Source: an uncultured Pluralibacter sp. (GTDB taxonomy: Bacteria; Pseudomonadota; Gammaproteobacteria; Enterobacterales; Enterobacteriaceae). From it: a stretch of DNA of 44,386 nt. The notes beneath the pieces are model-generated. The model made no database searches, had not been told where the DNA came from, and was given only the letters and a program-made list of their open reading frames with translations. Each line of letters starts with the position of its first letter. The first letter of the stretch is position 1. Both the position numbers and the translations under genes were made by a program. Location: NCBI RefSeq assembly GCF_913775985.1, contig NZ_CAJYMB010000085.1, forward strand, positions 1 through 44,386, read 5' to 3'. This document shows positions 7,089 through 16,027 of the stretch, in pieces.

Positions 7089-9184
7089 TGGCAAAGCGGG
7101 CATCCGCCAAGGGGATCCGACAGGATGTCTCCGGAATATTACGCGCTCCACGGCGCATGCTGGTTGCCGATGCGGTAGCCGAGTATATGCGTGTGCCACT
7201 GGGCGCCGGTAACTCGGTCCGCTGGGATCCCGATCTCGCTCCGTATGTCATCGAGCCAATGAACTGCCTGGCATCACGCCAATATGATGCAGTTGTGTTT
7301 GTAGGGCCGGCGCGAACGGGTAAAACCATTGGTCTGATTGACGGCTGGATTGTTTACAGCATTGTATGTGACCCGGCAGATATGCTGGTCATTCAGGTAT
7401 CAGAGGAAAAGGCGCGGGAGCACTCCAAAAAGCGTCTGGACAGAACTTTCAGATGCAGCCCGGAAGTTAAAACGAGGCTTAGCCCACGCCGTAATGACAA
7501 TAACGTCCATGACCGCACTTTTCGCGCCGGAAACTACCTTAAGCTGGGCTGGCCATCGGTCAATATCATGTCCTCATCGGACTACAAATTTGTTGCACTC
7601 ACCGACTATGACCGATTTCCGGAAGATATTGACGGAGAGGGGGACGGCTTCTCGCTGGCGTCCAAGCGAACCACGACATTTATGTCATCCGGCATGACGC
7701 TGGTTGAAAGCTCGCCGGGCCGCGACATTATCGACACCAAATGGCGACAAAGCTCGCCCCATGAGGCGCCGCCCACAACCGGCATTCTTTCGCTGTATAA
7801 CCGCGGCGACCGGCGGCGGCTTTACTGGCCCTGTCCCCACTGCGGGGAATATTTTCAGCCTGAAGTTGCCAATATGACCGGTTACCGCGATACGACTGAT
7901 CTGGTGGCCGCCAGCGAGGCGGCGTATCTGCAATGCCCTGCCTGTAAGGGAAAGGTTTTGGCGGATATGAAGCGCGAGCTGAACATGAAGGGCGTATGGC
8001 TGCGTGATGGACAGTCCATTGACCGGGACGGAAACATTACCGGCGACGGACGCCGCTCGCGCATTGCCTCCTTCTGGATGGAAGGGCCCGCAGCGGCTTA
8101 TCAAACCTGGTCGCAGCTAATATACAAATATCTTGCTGCAGAGCAAGAGTACGAGAAGACCCTGAGCGAAGAGACGCTCAAAACGGTAGTAAACACCGAC
8201 TTTGGGCGGCCCTATCTGCCGCGGGCAAGCACAGACCAGCGCAAAAGCGAATTACTCGAGCAGCGCGCCGAGGACGTACCCAGACGCTGCGTCCCCGATG
8301 GCGTGCGTTTCATGGTGGCCACCGTAGACGTGCAGGGAGGGCGCAATCGACGCTTCGTTGTTCAGGTTACCGGTTACGGCAGCATGGGGGAGCGCTGGCT
8401 GGTGGACCGTTACAATATTCGGCAATCCCTGCGGTGCGACGGAAACGGCGAGAGCCTGGCTATCGATCCAGCGAGCTATCCGGAGGACTGGGACCTGCTG
8501 CTGACCGACGTATACAACAAAACATGGCGAACTGCATCTGACCCTAAGCGCTGCATGCGCCTGATGGCAATGGCTGTTGACTCCGGTGGTGAGGATGGCG
8601 TCACCGATAACGCATATCGGTTCTGGCGAAAGTGCCGGCGTGAGGGAATAGGCCGCAACGTCTACCTGTTTAAGGGCGATGGCCACCGCAGGGAAAAATT
8701 AATTTCTCAGTCACTGCCCGACAATACCGGTCGCTCTACTCGTCGCGCAAAGGCCGCGGGCGACGTCCCGCTTTATCTCCTGCAAACCAACGATCTCAAG
8801 GACCGGATAAACAATGCCCTCTGGCGTGAAACTCCGGGGCCGAACTACATCCATTTCCCAAAATGGCTGGGGAGCTGGTTCTACGACGAACTTACCTATG
8901 AGGAGCGTGATATTGATGGCAAGTGGAAAAAGCCGGGACGCGGGGCCAACGAAGCTTTCGACCTGCTGGTTTACGCTGATGCGCTGGTTATCCTTCGCGG
9001 CTACGAAAAAATTAAATGGCCGGATGCGCCTGAGTGGGCGCGGCGGGAAACCTGGCTGGAGGAAGTGCCGGAGGAAGTTAGCGAAGAAGCACCCCCGACA
9101 CCAGTCCAGGCCAAAAAGCGCAAACGAAAAAAGAACATAGCAGATGACGCTAACCCATGGGCTACCTCAGGAGGCTGGTTGTGA
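7088..9184 (+). CDS. Large terminase subunit (GpA family)
   Basis: A 698-residue protein, close to lambda gpA (641). Walker A GPARTGKT is at residues 73-80 and a Walker B-like FVALTDYDRFPED near 168-180. A zinc-finger-like pair, CPHCGEYF near 248 and CPACKGKV near 283, is typical of the GpA family. The C-terminal half should hold the nuclease that cuts cos. It packages DNA into the prohead using ATP. The start overlaps the DUF1441 gene. The C-terminus ends in a basic KKRKRKKN stretch. Confidence 0.95.
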   Translation: MAKRASAKGIRQDVSGILRAPRRMLVADAVAEYMRVPLGAGNSVRWDPDLAPYVIEPMNCLASRQYDAVVFVGPARTGKTIGLIDGWIVYSIVCDPADMLVIQVSEEKAREHSKKRLDRTFRCSPEVKTRLSPRRNDNNVHDRTFRAGNYLKLGWPSVNIMSSSDYKFVALTDYDRFPEDIDGEGDGFSLASKRTTTFMSSGMTLVESSPGRDIIDTKWRQSSPHEAPPTTGILSLYNRGDRRRLYWPCPHCGEYFQPEVANMTGYRDTTDLVAASEAAYLQCPACKGKVLADMKRELNMKGVWLRDGQSIDRDGNITGDGRRSRIASFWMEGPAAAYQTWSQLIYKYLAAEQEYEKTLSEETLKTVVNTDFGRPYLPRASTDQRKSELLEQRAEDVPRRCVPDGVRFMVATVDVQGGRNRRFVVQVTGYGSMGERWLVDRYNIRQSLRCDGNGESLAIDPASYPEDWDLLLTDVYNKTWRTASDPKRCMRLMAMAVDSGGEDGVTDNAYRFWRKCRREGIGRNVYLFKGDGHRREKLISQSLPDNTGRSTRRAKAAGDVPLYLLQTNDLKDRINNALWRETPGPNYIHFPKWLGSWFYDELTYEERDIDGKWKKPGRGANEAFDLLVYADALVILRGYEKIKWPDAPEWARRETWLEEVPEEVSEEAPPTPVQAKKRKRKKNIADDANPWATSGGWL

Positions 9185-9396
9185 ACAGAAGTAATGTAGA
9201 AGCCATGATCCAGCGTTACACGGACGCGGAAATGGCGGTGCTGGATGGGAAATCCATCAGGTTTAACGGTCAGGAAATGACGATGGAAAACCTGTCTGAA
9301 ATTCGTAAGGGCCGTCAGGAATGGGAGCGGCGCCTTTCTTCCATCGATACCCAGCGCCGGGGGCGGACTGGATACAAGCTGGCGAGGTTTTCATGA
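9181..9396 (+). CDS. W: Head-to-tail joining protein gpW
   Basis: A 71-residue protein related to lambda gpW (68 residues), beginning VNRSNVEAMIQRYTDAEMAV and with the helix-hairpin-helix layout of the family. GTG 9181 overlaps the terminase stop (GTGA) and follows AGGAGG at 9169-9174 with six-base spacing, so I prefer it to the in-frame ATG at 9157. gpW completes the connector after packaging. The stop overlaps the portal ATG. Confidence 0.9.
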   Translation: MNRSNVEAMIQRYTDAEMAVLDGKSIRFNGQEMTMENLSEIRKGRQEWERRLSSIDTQRRGRTGYKLARFS

Positions 9397-10895
9397 GTCT
9401 GTTAGACGATGCGATCGGCGTGTTTTCTCCAGGCTGGAAGGCTGCACGCCTGAGGTCTCGCGCCATGATTCAGGCATTCGAGGCTGTTAAACCTACCCGC
9501 ACACACAAGGCTCGCCGTGAGAACCGCTCGGCGGATCAGCTCAGTCAGATGGGGGCCGCCTCTCTGCGTGAGCAGGCGCGCTGGCTTGATAACAACCATG
9601 ATTTGGTGATCGGCATCTTTGACAAGCTTGAGGAGCGTGTGGTTGGTAAGGGCGGGATCGTCGTCGAGCCTCATCCGAAGTTAAAGAGCGGCAAAATTGC
9701 CAAAAAGCTCGCGGCCGATATTCGTCAAAAGTGGGGGGAGTGGTCAATAAGGCCAGAGGTAACCCACCAGTTTACCCGCCCCATGCTGGAGCGTCTGATG
9801 CTGCGCAGCTGGCTGCGTGACGGTGAGGTCTTTGCACAGATTGTAAGCGGTACAGGTAATGGACTGGTCCCCACGGCCGGTATCCCTTTCTGGCTGGAAG
9901 CGCTGGAAGCCGATTTTGTTCCTCAGACCAGTGATGAGGCAAATAAGCTAAATCAGGGTGTGTATACCGATGACTGGGGTAAACCTAAGGGTTATCTGGT
10001 TTATAAGAGCCTGCCCGTTTCCGGGCGCCAGCTGGACACAAAGCGTATTGATGCAGAAAGCATGCTGCATCTGAAGTTTGTCCGCCGGCTGCACCAGATG
10101 CGCGGAACGTCCTTGTTATCCGGCGTTCTGATGCGTCTTAGCGCTCTGAAAGAGTATGAAGATTCTGAACTGACGGCAGCTCGTATCGCTGCCGCTCTCG
10201 GGATGTATATCAAGAAAGGGGATGGTCAAAGTTGGGAAGAAAGTTCAGGCAGGGATGACGACAGGGAGCTGAATATTCAGCCCGGCATTATCTACGACGA
10301 CCTGCTGCCAGGCGAGGATATCGGCATGGTCAAATCCGATCGTCCGAACCCCAATCTGGAAAACTTTCGCAACGGCCAGCTGCGCGCTGTGTCCGCCGGT
10401 AGCCGGCTGAGTTTTTCCAGTACCGCTAGGAACTATAATGGCACCTACAGCGCCCAGCGGCAGGAGCTGGTGGAGTCAACTGACGGTTATCTAATCCTTC
10501 AGGACTGGTTTATTGGGCTGGTTACCCGGCCGATTTATCGTGCATGGCTGAAAATGGCCGTGGCAAGCGGGCAAATTGTTGTGCCACGCGGAATTGACAT
10601 GGAGTCGCTATACAACGCGGTTTACTCCGGCCCGGTAATGCCTTGGATTGACCCGGTAAAAGAGGCCAATGCCTGGAAGGCGCAGATCCGCGGCGGTGCA
10701 GCGACCGAGTCCGACTGGGTACGGGCCAGCGGGCGACATCCGGACGATGTTAAGGCGCGCCGCAAGGCTGAAATTGATGAAAACCGAGAGCAGGGGCTGA
10801 TATTTGACACGGACCCTGCCAATGATAAAGGAGGCACCAGTGCCGAAGCCAAAGATGCGGGCGCACCAGCGTCCGAAAGCCAGCGTAAAAAATAA
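9393..10895 (+). CDS. Portal protein (lambda gpB family)
   Basis: A 500-residue portal starting MSLLDDAIGVFSPGWK at ATG 9393, which overlaps the gpW stop (ATGA). Family features include the stretch ARWLDNNHDLVIGIFDKLEE and LRSWLRDGEVFAQIV, then SFSSTARNYNGTYSAQRQE in the wing/stem region. It forms the dodecameric DNA entry pore of the capsid. An in-frame ATG at 9321 would lie deep inside gpW and was not used. The 3' end overlaps the protease/capsid gene by 56 bases. Confidence 0.95.
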   Translation: MSLLDDAIGVFSPGWKAARLRSRAMIQAFEAVKPTRTHKARRENRSADQLSQMGAASLREQARWLDNNHDLVIGIFDKLEERVVGKGGIVVEPHPKLKSGKIAKKLAADIRQKWGEWSIRPEVTHQFTRPMLERLMLRSWLRDGEVFAQIVSGTGNGLVPTAGIPFWLEALEADFVPQTSDEANKLNQGVYTDDWGKPKGYLVYKSLPVSGRQLDTKRIDAESMLHLKFVRRLHQMRGTSLLSGVLMRLSALKEYEDSELTAARIAAALGMYIKKGDGQSWEESSGRDDDRELNIQPGIIYDDLLPGEDIGMVKSDRPNPNLENFRNGQLRAVSAGSRLSFSSTARNYNGTYSAQRQELVESTDGYLILQDWFIGLVTRPIYRAWLKMAVASGQIVVPRGIDMESLYNAVYSGPVMPWIDPVKEANAWKAQIRGGAATESDWVRASGRHPDDVKARRKAEIDENREQGLIFDTDPANDKGGTSAEAKDAGAPASESQRKK

Positions 10896-12852
10896 CTCAT
10901 GGTTCCGCATGCGCGCCAGTGCCGGTAACGAAGCGGATATCTATATCTATGACGAAATCGGTTATTGGGGGGTAACAGCGAAGCAATTCGTAAGCGATCT
11001 CAAGGCGCTTGGCGATATCAGCCACATTAACCTTCACATTAACTCGCCCGGTGGCGATGTCTTCGATGGCATCGCCATTTTTAATGCCCTTAAGCATCAC
11101 GGCGCCGCTATAACCGTACACATTGACGGTCTGGCTGCCTCAATGGCCTCTGTTATCGCAATGGTGGGAGATCCAGTGATTATGCCGGAAAACACCATGA
11201 TGATGATCCATAAACCCTGGGGGTTTGCCGGCGGGGATGCCAACGACATGCGGGACTATGCTGATTTGCTGGATAAGGTCGAATCGGTGCTGATCCCTGC
11301 TTACGCCGCTAAAACTGGAAAAACTACTGATGAAATTGCGGCGATGCTCGACGATGAAACCTGGCTGGACGGCAATGACTGTCTTGCCATGGGGTTTGCT
11401 GATCAGGTAATCCCGTCCCTGCAGGCTATGGCCTGCATCCATTCGAAACGTATTGAGGAATTTGAAAAGATGCCAAACAGCATTCGCAACATGATTACCC
11501 CGCCGCGCAACACTGCCCAGCGTGAACCGCAGCAGCCCGTTCAGCAACCTCCGGTCCCGCAGCCCGTTGTTGCAGACGAAAACACTATTCGGGCGCAGGT
11601 TATTAACGAGCAGCGTGAGCGCGTAACCGGGATCAACGACCTTTTTGCCATGTTCGGCGGCAAACACCAGGATCTGCAAAATCAGTGCATCGCAGACCCT
11701 GATTGCACGGTTGATCAGGCAAAAGACGTACTCCTGGCAGCGCTGGGTAAAACGGCAACGCCGTCAAATAAAGCGCCACAGGCTCACGTTTATGCAGGCA
11801 ACGGCAATTTTGTCGGTGATGGTATCCGCCAGGCGCTGATGGCCCGTGCAGGGTATGAAAGCCTGGAGCGGGAAAACGTCTATAACGGGATGACGCTGCG
11901 TGAATACGCGCGAATGGCTCTGACCGAGCGCGGCATTGGCGTTGCAAGCTATAACCCTATGCAGATGGTTGGCCTGGCGCTGACACACAGCACCTCTGAT
12001 TTTGGCAATATCCTGCTCGACGTGGCGAACAAGTCGTTACTGCAGGGCTGGGATGAGGCAACTGAAACCTTTGACCTTTGGACTAAAAAAGGCCAGTTGT
12101 CAGATTTTAAAACAGCGCACCGCGTTGGGATGGGCGGTTTCAACTCGCTGCGTAAGGTCCGAGAGGGTGCCGAATATAAATACGTTACCACCGGGGACAA
12201 AGGTGAGACGATCGCACTGGCTACCTACGGCGAAATTTTCTCCATTACCCGTCAGGCTATTATCAACGACGATCTGAATGCGCTGACTGATGTTCCGGCA
12301 AAAATGGGGCGCGCTGCAAAGGCGACAATCGGCGATTTGGTGTATGCGGTGCTGGTTGATAATCCAAAGCTTTCTGACGGCAAACCCTTATTCCATGCCG
12401 ATCACAAAAACATTTCTTCAGGCGCCATTTCTGTCAACAGCATCGATGATGCCCGCAAACTGATGCGCCTGCAGAAAGAAGGAGAGCGCTCTCTGAATAT
12501 TCGCCCGGCATACATGCTGGTGCCGGTAGGCCTCGAAACGCTGGCTAATCAGACCATCAAATCTGCAAGCGTCAAGGGTGCCGATATCAATGCCGGGATT
12601 TTTAACCCCATCCAGAATTTCGCCGAAGTCATCGCAGAGCCCCGGCTTGATGATAAGGATCCATCAGCCTGGTATCTGGCCGCTGCAAAAGGCCGCGATA
12701 CCATTGAGGTGGCTTATCTGAACGGTGTTGATACTCCCTATATCGACCAGCAGGAAGGCTTCAACACAGATGGTATTGCTACGAAGGTTCGCATTGATGC
12801 CGGCGTGGCACCGCTCGATTATCGCGGCCTGACAAAGTCAACCGGTAAATAA
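10840..12852 (+). CDS. Fused ClpP-type prohead protease and major capsid protein
   Basis: A 670-residue two-part protein. Residues about 20-205 are a ClpP/SppA-like serine protease with the Ser101 motif LAASMAS and His124 in MMIHKPWG. Residues about 330-670 are a HK97-fold major capsid region (for example DLWTKKGQLSDFKTAHRVG and LADALVYAVL-like segments). A Pro/Gln-rich linker lies near 225-250. Protease and capsid are separate genes in lambda; here self-cleavage would be needed to release the coat. GTG 10840 follows AAGGAGG (10828-10834), which is better than an ATG at 10804 inside the portal gene. Confidence 0.9.
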   Translation: MPKPKMRAHQRPKASVKNNSWFRMRASAGNEADIYIYDEIGYWGVTAKQFVSDLKALGDISHINLHINSPGGDVFDGIAIFNALKHHGAAITVHIDGLAASMASVIAMVGDPVIMPENTMMMIHKPWGFAGGDANDMRDYADLLDKVESVLIPAYAAKTGKTTDEIAAMLDDETWLDGNDCLAMGFADQVIPSLQAMACIHSKRIEEFEKMPNSIRNMITPPRNTAQREPQQPVQQPPVPQPVVADENTIRAQVINEQRERVTGINDLFAMFGGKHQDLQNQCIADPDCTVDQAKDVLLAALGKTATPSNKAPQAHVYAGNGNFVGDGIRQALMARAGYESLERENVYNGMTLREYARMALTERGIGVASYNPMQMVGLALTHSTSDFGNILLDVANKSLLQGWDEATETFDLWTKKGQLSDFKTAHRVGMGGFNSLRKVREGAEYKYVTTGDKGETIALATYGEIFSITRQAIINDDLNALTDVPAKMGRAAKATIGDLVYAVLVDNPKLSDGKPLFHADHKNISSGAISVNSIDDARKLMRLQKEGERSLNIRPAYMLVPVGLETLANQTIKSASVKGADINAGIFNPIQNFAEVIAEPRLDDKDPSAWYLAAAKGRDTIEVAYLNGVDTPYIDQQEGFNTDGIATKVRIDAGVAPLDYRGLTKSTGK

Positions 12853-12875
12853 CTTTTTACCTCTCGTTACCCATC

Positions 12876-12895
12876 AGCCCTTAAGGGCTTTTTTT
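12876..12895 (+). terminator. Intrinsic terminator after the capsid gene
   Basis: Palindrome AGCCCTTAAGGGCT followed by a run of seven T at 12889-12895. It would reduce expression of the following genes unless Q-modified polymerase reads through. Confidence 0.75.
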
Positions 12896-12905
12896 ATACC
12901 TGAAA

Positions 12906-12923
12906 TCAGCCCTCCGGGGCTGA
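12906..12923 (+). repeat. Hairpin just upstream of the DUF2190 ribosome site
   Basis: TCAGCCC and GGGCTGA pair around TCCG, one base before the AGGAG that serves the next gene. It repeats the CAGCCC motif of the terminator 30 bases earlier. It may protect the mRNA 5' end or tune translation initiation. Confidence 0.6.
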
Positions 12924-12934
12924 TAGGAGATGTT

Positions 12935-13261
12935 ATGGCTAAAAATTTTGTGCAGGAAGGTAAAACCATCCCTCTGGAGAATGCAGGAAAGGACACGCTA
13001 ATCAGCGGTTCGGTGATTGTCATTGGCGATTTGGTTGCGATCGCAATTACCGATATTCAGGTTGGTGACACCGGCGATGGCTTCACTGAAGGCGTTTTCC
13101 AGCTGCCCAAGCTGGCGGCGGATGATATCAAAGCTGGTCAGAAGGTGTACCTAAAAGCGGGGCAGGTTCAGCTTGAAGCGACCGATGCGGTTCTGGCCGG
13201 TGTTGCCTGGGGCAGCGCTGGCGCGGGTATTGCTTCCGTTGACGTCAAAATCAATGCCTAA
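12935..13261 (+). CDS. DUF2190 capsid-decoration-like protein
   Basis: A 108-residue beta-rich protein, MAKNFVQEGKTIPLEN to VDVKINA, of the DUF2190 family found directly after capsid genes. The Gly-rich GVAWGSAGAGIASVDVKI end is characteristic. A decoration or capsid-stabilising role like lambda gpD is inferred from position and size (gpD is 110 residues). ATG 12935 follows AGGAG. It overlaps the next ATG by a few bases. Confidence 0.82.
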   Translation: MAKNFVQEGKTIPLENAGKDTLISGSVIVIGDLVAIAITDIQVGDTGDGFTEGVFQLPKLAADDIKAGQKVYLKAGQVQLEATDAVLAGVAWGSAGAGIASVDVKINA

Positions 13262-13529
13262 CCCGTTTGACAAAATGGCGGCCCGCATGGACGCCGCGAC
13301 CGTCCGGAAAATGGGCAGGCAGGCTGTCATAAACGGCACGATGTATGACGTTGTTCCTGCGGAGCTGCTTGAAGAAATGGGGCCGGTTTCCGGTAACGCC
13401 ACCGTGCTGGTGGTTTTTGCAGACGGGTATCGGCCTGCCAGAAACGATGCTGTTGAGTATGACAACTCAGAATGGCAGGTCACCCGGCACCAGACGTTCA
13501 ACGGAAAGCCAAAGATCTGGCTGGAGTAA
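13254..13529 (+). CDS. Head-tail connector protein (FII/Gifsy-2-like)
   Basis: A 91-residue protein starting MPNPFDKMAARMDAATV. Size and position, between DUF2190 and gpZ, match the head-tail attachment family (lambda gpFII; the 'ATP-binding sugar transporter from prophage' family is the related Pfam name). ATG 13254 overlaps the DUF2190 stop. An in-frame ATG at 13173 lies inside the previous gene and is less likely. Confidence 0.75.
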   Translation: MPNPFDKMAARMDAATVRKMGRQAVINGTMYDVVPAELLEEMGPVSGNATVLVVFADGYRPARNDAVEYDNSEWQVTRHQTFNGKPKIWLE

Positions 13530-13532
13530 ATT

Positions 13533-14111
13533 ATGTCTGTCAAAGGGCTTGAGCGCGTTATTCAGAACCTGAACAGCCTTAGCCGACTTATGGTGCCAAA
13601 GGCCGCCGCCCAGGCGTTAAACAGGGTAGCCGGGCGTGCGATAACTCAGGGAAGCAGAACCGTGGCCAAAGAGGCTGAGGTTGGTGACAACCGTAAAAAA
13701 GGGCTGCCCATAAAGCTGGTTCGGCAGCGCTCACGCCTTCGTCGTGCGAAGCCAGAGCGGCTTGTTGCGGGGATCCGAGTCAACAGGGGGAATCTCCCTG
13801 CGATTAAGCTGGGCGCGGCCCGCGCACAGCTATCAAGAAAGAAAGGGGATGCCCACGGTCGGGGGAGCGTGCTGCGTATTGGCCCGTATACCTTCAGGAA
13901 TGCGTTCATCCAGCAGCTTGCAAATGGACGATGGCAGGTCATGCGGCGTTTAGGGAAAACCCGTTACCCGATAGATGTCGTGAAAGTTCCACTTGACGCT
14001 CCTTTAACCCAGGCATTTACGACCCTGTCGAAACAGCTCATCGACAGCGATATGCCGAAGGAGCTGTCTTCAGCGTTAAAAAATCAACTGAGGATATACC
14101 TGAAGCGATGA
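13533..14111 (+). CDS. Z: Minor tail protein gpZ
   Basis: A 192-residue basic protein (lambda gpZ is 192). The stretches ALNRVAGRAITQGSRTVAKE and VKVPLDAPLTQAFTTLSKQL match the prophage minor tail protein Z family. It acts at the head-proximal tail end so that DNA ejects correctly. The stop overlaps gpU as ATGA. Confidence 0.9.
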   Translation: MSVKGLERVIQNLNSLSRLMVPKAAAQALNRVAGRAITQGSRTVAKEAEVGDNRKKGLPIKLVRQRSRLRRAKPERLVAGIRVNRGNLPAIKLGAARAQLSRKKGDAHGRGSVLRIGPYTFRNAFIQQLANGRWQVMRRLGKTRYPIDVVKVPLDAPLTQAFTTLSKQLIDSDMPKELSSALKNQLRIYLKR

Positions 14112-14509
14112 GTAAACACACTGCTATTCGTCTTGCGGTTCTGGACCAGCTGAAGGCGTCCATTCCGGATCGCGTAACCTGGTTTGACGGGAGACCGGTT
14201 TTTCTTGAAGAGCAGGATCTGCCGGCACTGGCGGTCTATTTATCCGATGCGGAATACACCGGAGATAGCCTCGACGAAGATACCTGGCAGTCAGTTCTGC
14301 ATATCGAGGTATTCCTTAAATCCACTCACCCGGACAGCGCGCTGGATACCTGGATGGAAGAGAAAGTCTATCCGGCCCTGGTGACTATCCCCGCATTAGC
14401 TCCACTTATAGAAACGATGATACCCATGGGCTACGACTACCAGCGTGATGATGAAATGGCCACGTGGGGATCGGTCGATCTGACGTACAACCTCACCTAT
14501 CAGAGATAA
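14108..14509 (+). CDS. U: Tail terminator gpU
   Basis: A 133-residue protein (lambda gpU is 131) starting [18 protein letters not shown], with [20 protein letters not shown] and [10 protein letters not shown] typical of the gpU fold. The hexameric ring caps the tail tube and sets its final length together with H. It overlaps gpZ by four bases. Confidence 0.92.
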   Translation: MSKHTAIRLAVLDQLKASIPDRVTWFDGRPVFLEEQDLPALAVYLSDAEYTGDSLDEDTWQSVLHIEVFLKSTHPDSALDTWMEEKVYPALVTIPALAPLIETMIPMGYDYQRDDEMATWGSVDLTYNLTYQR

Positions 14510-14517
14510 GGAATTAT

Positions 14518-15261
14518 ATGGCAACTCCAAACCCGCTGGCTCCCGTAAAGGGTGCTGGCACCACACTATGGCTGTACACCGGCACGGGTAATCCGTATGC
14601 AAATCCGCTGGCCGATTCGGACTGGCAGCGACTGGCAAAAATTAAAGAGCTGACGCCGGGCGAAATGACGGCGGAGTCCTACGATGATACCTATCTGGAT
14701 GATGAAAACGCCGACTGGACGTCTACGGCTCAGGGCGCAAAATCGGCAGGAGATACGTCGCTGACGCTGGCATGGAAGCCTGGCGAGGAAGGGCAAAAAT
14801 CGCTGGTTACATGGTTCAGCGATGGATCCGTTCGTGCCTACAAAATCAAATATCCCAACGGTGCCGTGGATGTATTCCGGGGCTGGTGCAGCAGCCTGGG
14901 CAAAGCCATTCCGGCGAAAGAGGTCATTACCCGTACCGCTAAAATCACAAATACCGGCAAGCCGGGCCTGGCTGAAGAAAGCGGCAATGCTGCAATCGCC
15001 GTAACAGGCGTAAAATTTGATAAAGCGACGGCGAGTGTTGCGGTCGGTGCCACCACAACGATTAACCTCTCGTTCCTGCCCGCCAGCGCATCGGATCAGT
15101 CGTTCCGTGCGGCCACATCTGATGGTAGCAAAGCGACGGTATCGCCTAGCGGGAAATCATTGATTATTACCGGCGTGGCTGCTGGCAGCGCTGACATCAT
15201 CGGCATGAGCAATGACGGAAGCTTTGTAGCTACCTGCAAAATTACCGTCATAGCATCCTAA
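14518..15261 (+). CDS. V: Major tail tube protein gpV with C-terminal Ig-like domain
   Basis: A 247-residue protein (lambda gpV is 246). Residues about 1-160 are the tube-forming domain ([40 protein letters not shown]). Residues about 163-247 form a Big_2 bacterial Ig-like domain ([20 protein letters not shown] ... CKITVIAS) exposed on the tail surface, as in lambda. ATG 14518 follows AAGGA; the in-frame ATG at 14464 lies inside gpU and was rejected. Confidence 0.95.
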   Translation: MATPNPLAPVKGAGTTLWLYTGTGNPYANPLADSDWQRLAKIKELTPGEMTAESYDDTYLDDENADWTSTAQGAKSAGDTSLTLAWKPGEEGQKSLVTWFSDGSVRAYKIKYPNGAVDVFRGWCSSLGKAIPAKEVITRTAKITNTGKPGLAEESGNAAIAVTGVKFDKATASVAVGATTTINLSFLPASASDQSFRAATSDGSKATVSPSGKSLIITGVAAGSADIIGMSNDGSFVATCKITVIAS

Positions 15262-15272
15262 GGATAGCGAAC

Positions 15273-15692
15273 ATGTTTCTGAAAAAAGAGCAGTTTAAAT
15301 TTAATGGCCAGACCACAACGCTCTCCGAGCTGTCAGCCCTGCAGCGCATCAATTACCTGGAATATCTGGCCGAAGAAGAAAAGGCGCTGGCGGCTGCCAG
15401 TGAGGAACAGAGCGAGCAGGCCATGACGACTCAGCTTATCGGCATGAGCATTCGTAACGGCGCCCGGCTGATTTCGTATTCCCTCTGGCACAATGATCCC
15501 GCAGGGCCATCGGAGGATGAGCTGTTCAGTCAGGTCATGAGTTCATGGCCCGCAGAGGCTATCGGACAGGCCGAAGTTGCCGTTAAAACCCTGTCGGGAA
15601 TGATTACACCGATCGTTGATGAGCAGCAGGAGGGTGATAACGCCGGTGCCAGCGCAGCGTATGATGAGCCTGTTACGGTGGAAAAGCCCTAG
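15273..15692 (+). CDS. G: Tail assembly chaperone gpG
   Basis: A 139-residue protein starting MFLKKEQFKFNGQTTTLSEL. Position between V and H and length (lambda gpG is 140) identify it as gpG. It keeps the tape measure soluble during tail assembly. Its last codons contain a slippery G GAA AAG at 15680-15686, two codons before the TAG stop, so a fraction of ribosomes should continue in the T frame. Confidence 0.9.
   Translation: MFLKKEQFKFNGQTTTLSELSALQRINYLEYLAEEEKALAAASEEQSEQAMTTQLIGMSIRNGARLISYSLWHNDPAGPSEDELFSQVMSSWPAEAIGQAEVAVKTLSGMITPIVDEQQEGDNAGASAAYDEPVTVEKP
15680..15686 (+). promoter_or_regulatory. Programmed -1 frameshift site for gpGT
   Basis: Heptamer GGAAAAG read as G GAA AAG in the G frame. 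Slipping back one base gives GGA AAA and enters the T frame, which is open from just downstream of two TGA codons near 15664-15669 to 16027. Lambda uses GGGAAAG at the same place. The P-site pairing here is poorer than in lambda, but AAG to AAA slippage is favourable in enterobacteria. Confidence 0.8.
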
Positions 15693-16027
15693 CCAGCGAG
15701 CTTGATTTTGTCCTGAAGCTGGCGCGCGAGTTTGGGCGGCCCGACTGGCGCGCCATGCTGGCTGGCATGACGTCCTCCGAACTGGCGGACTGGCATCTGT
15801 TTTATCGAGAGCGTTTTTTTCAGGACGCGCAGCTCGATGCGCATTTTTCATCTCTCCTCTACACCATTTCTAACCTCATGTACCGGGATCCGGATATCAC
15901 CCCTGCGGATTTCAGCCTGTTGTCACCGTCAGCCGGGGCCGGAGCGGATAATGAACAGGATGACGATGCCATGATGCTGGCTGCAGAGGGAATCACAGGA
16001 GGCACCCGGTATGGCCCAGCAGATTAG
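15687..16027 (+). CDS. T: T domain of the gpGT tail assembly fusion
   Basis: The -1 frame downstream of the slip site encodes about 113 residues, starting ALASELDFVLKLAREFG and ending GGTRYGPAD. Only an internal ATG at 15755 could start it independently, and no ribosome site precedes that. Joined to G by frameshifting it gives a 251-residue gpGT, which links G chaperones to tail tube subunits. It overlaps the H start by 17 bases. Confidence 0.85.

Noticed and set aside
6327..7199. 290-residue minus-strand ORF across cos and the DUF1441 gene
   Set aside because: Runs antisense through cos, DUF1441 and the terL start; composition is His/Arg/Pro-rich and no family fits.
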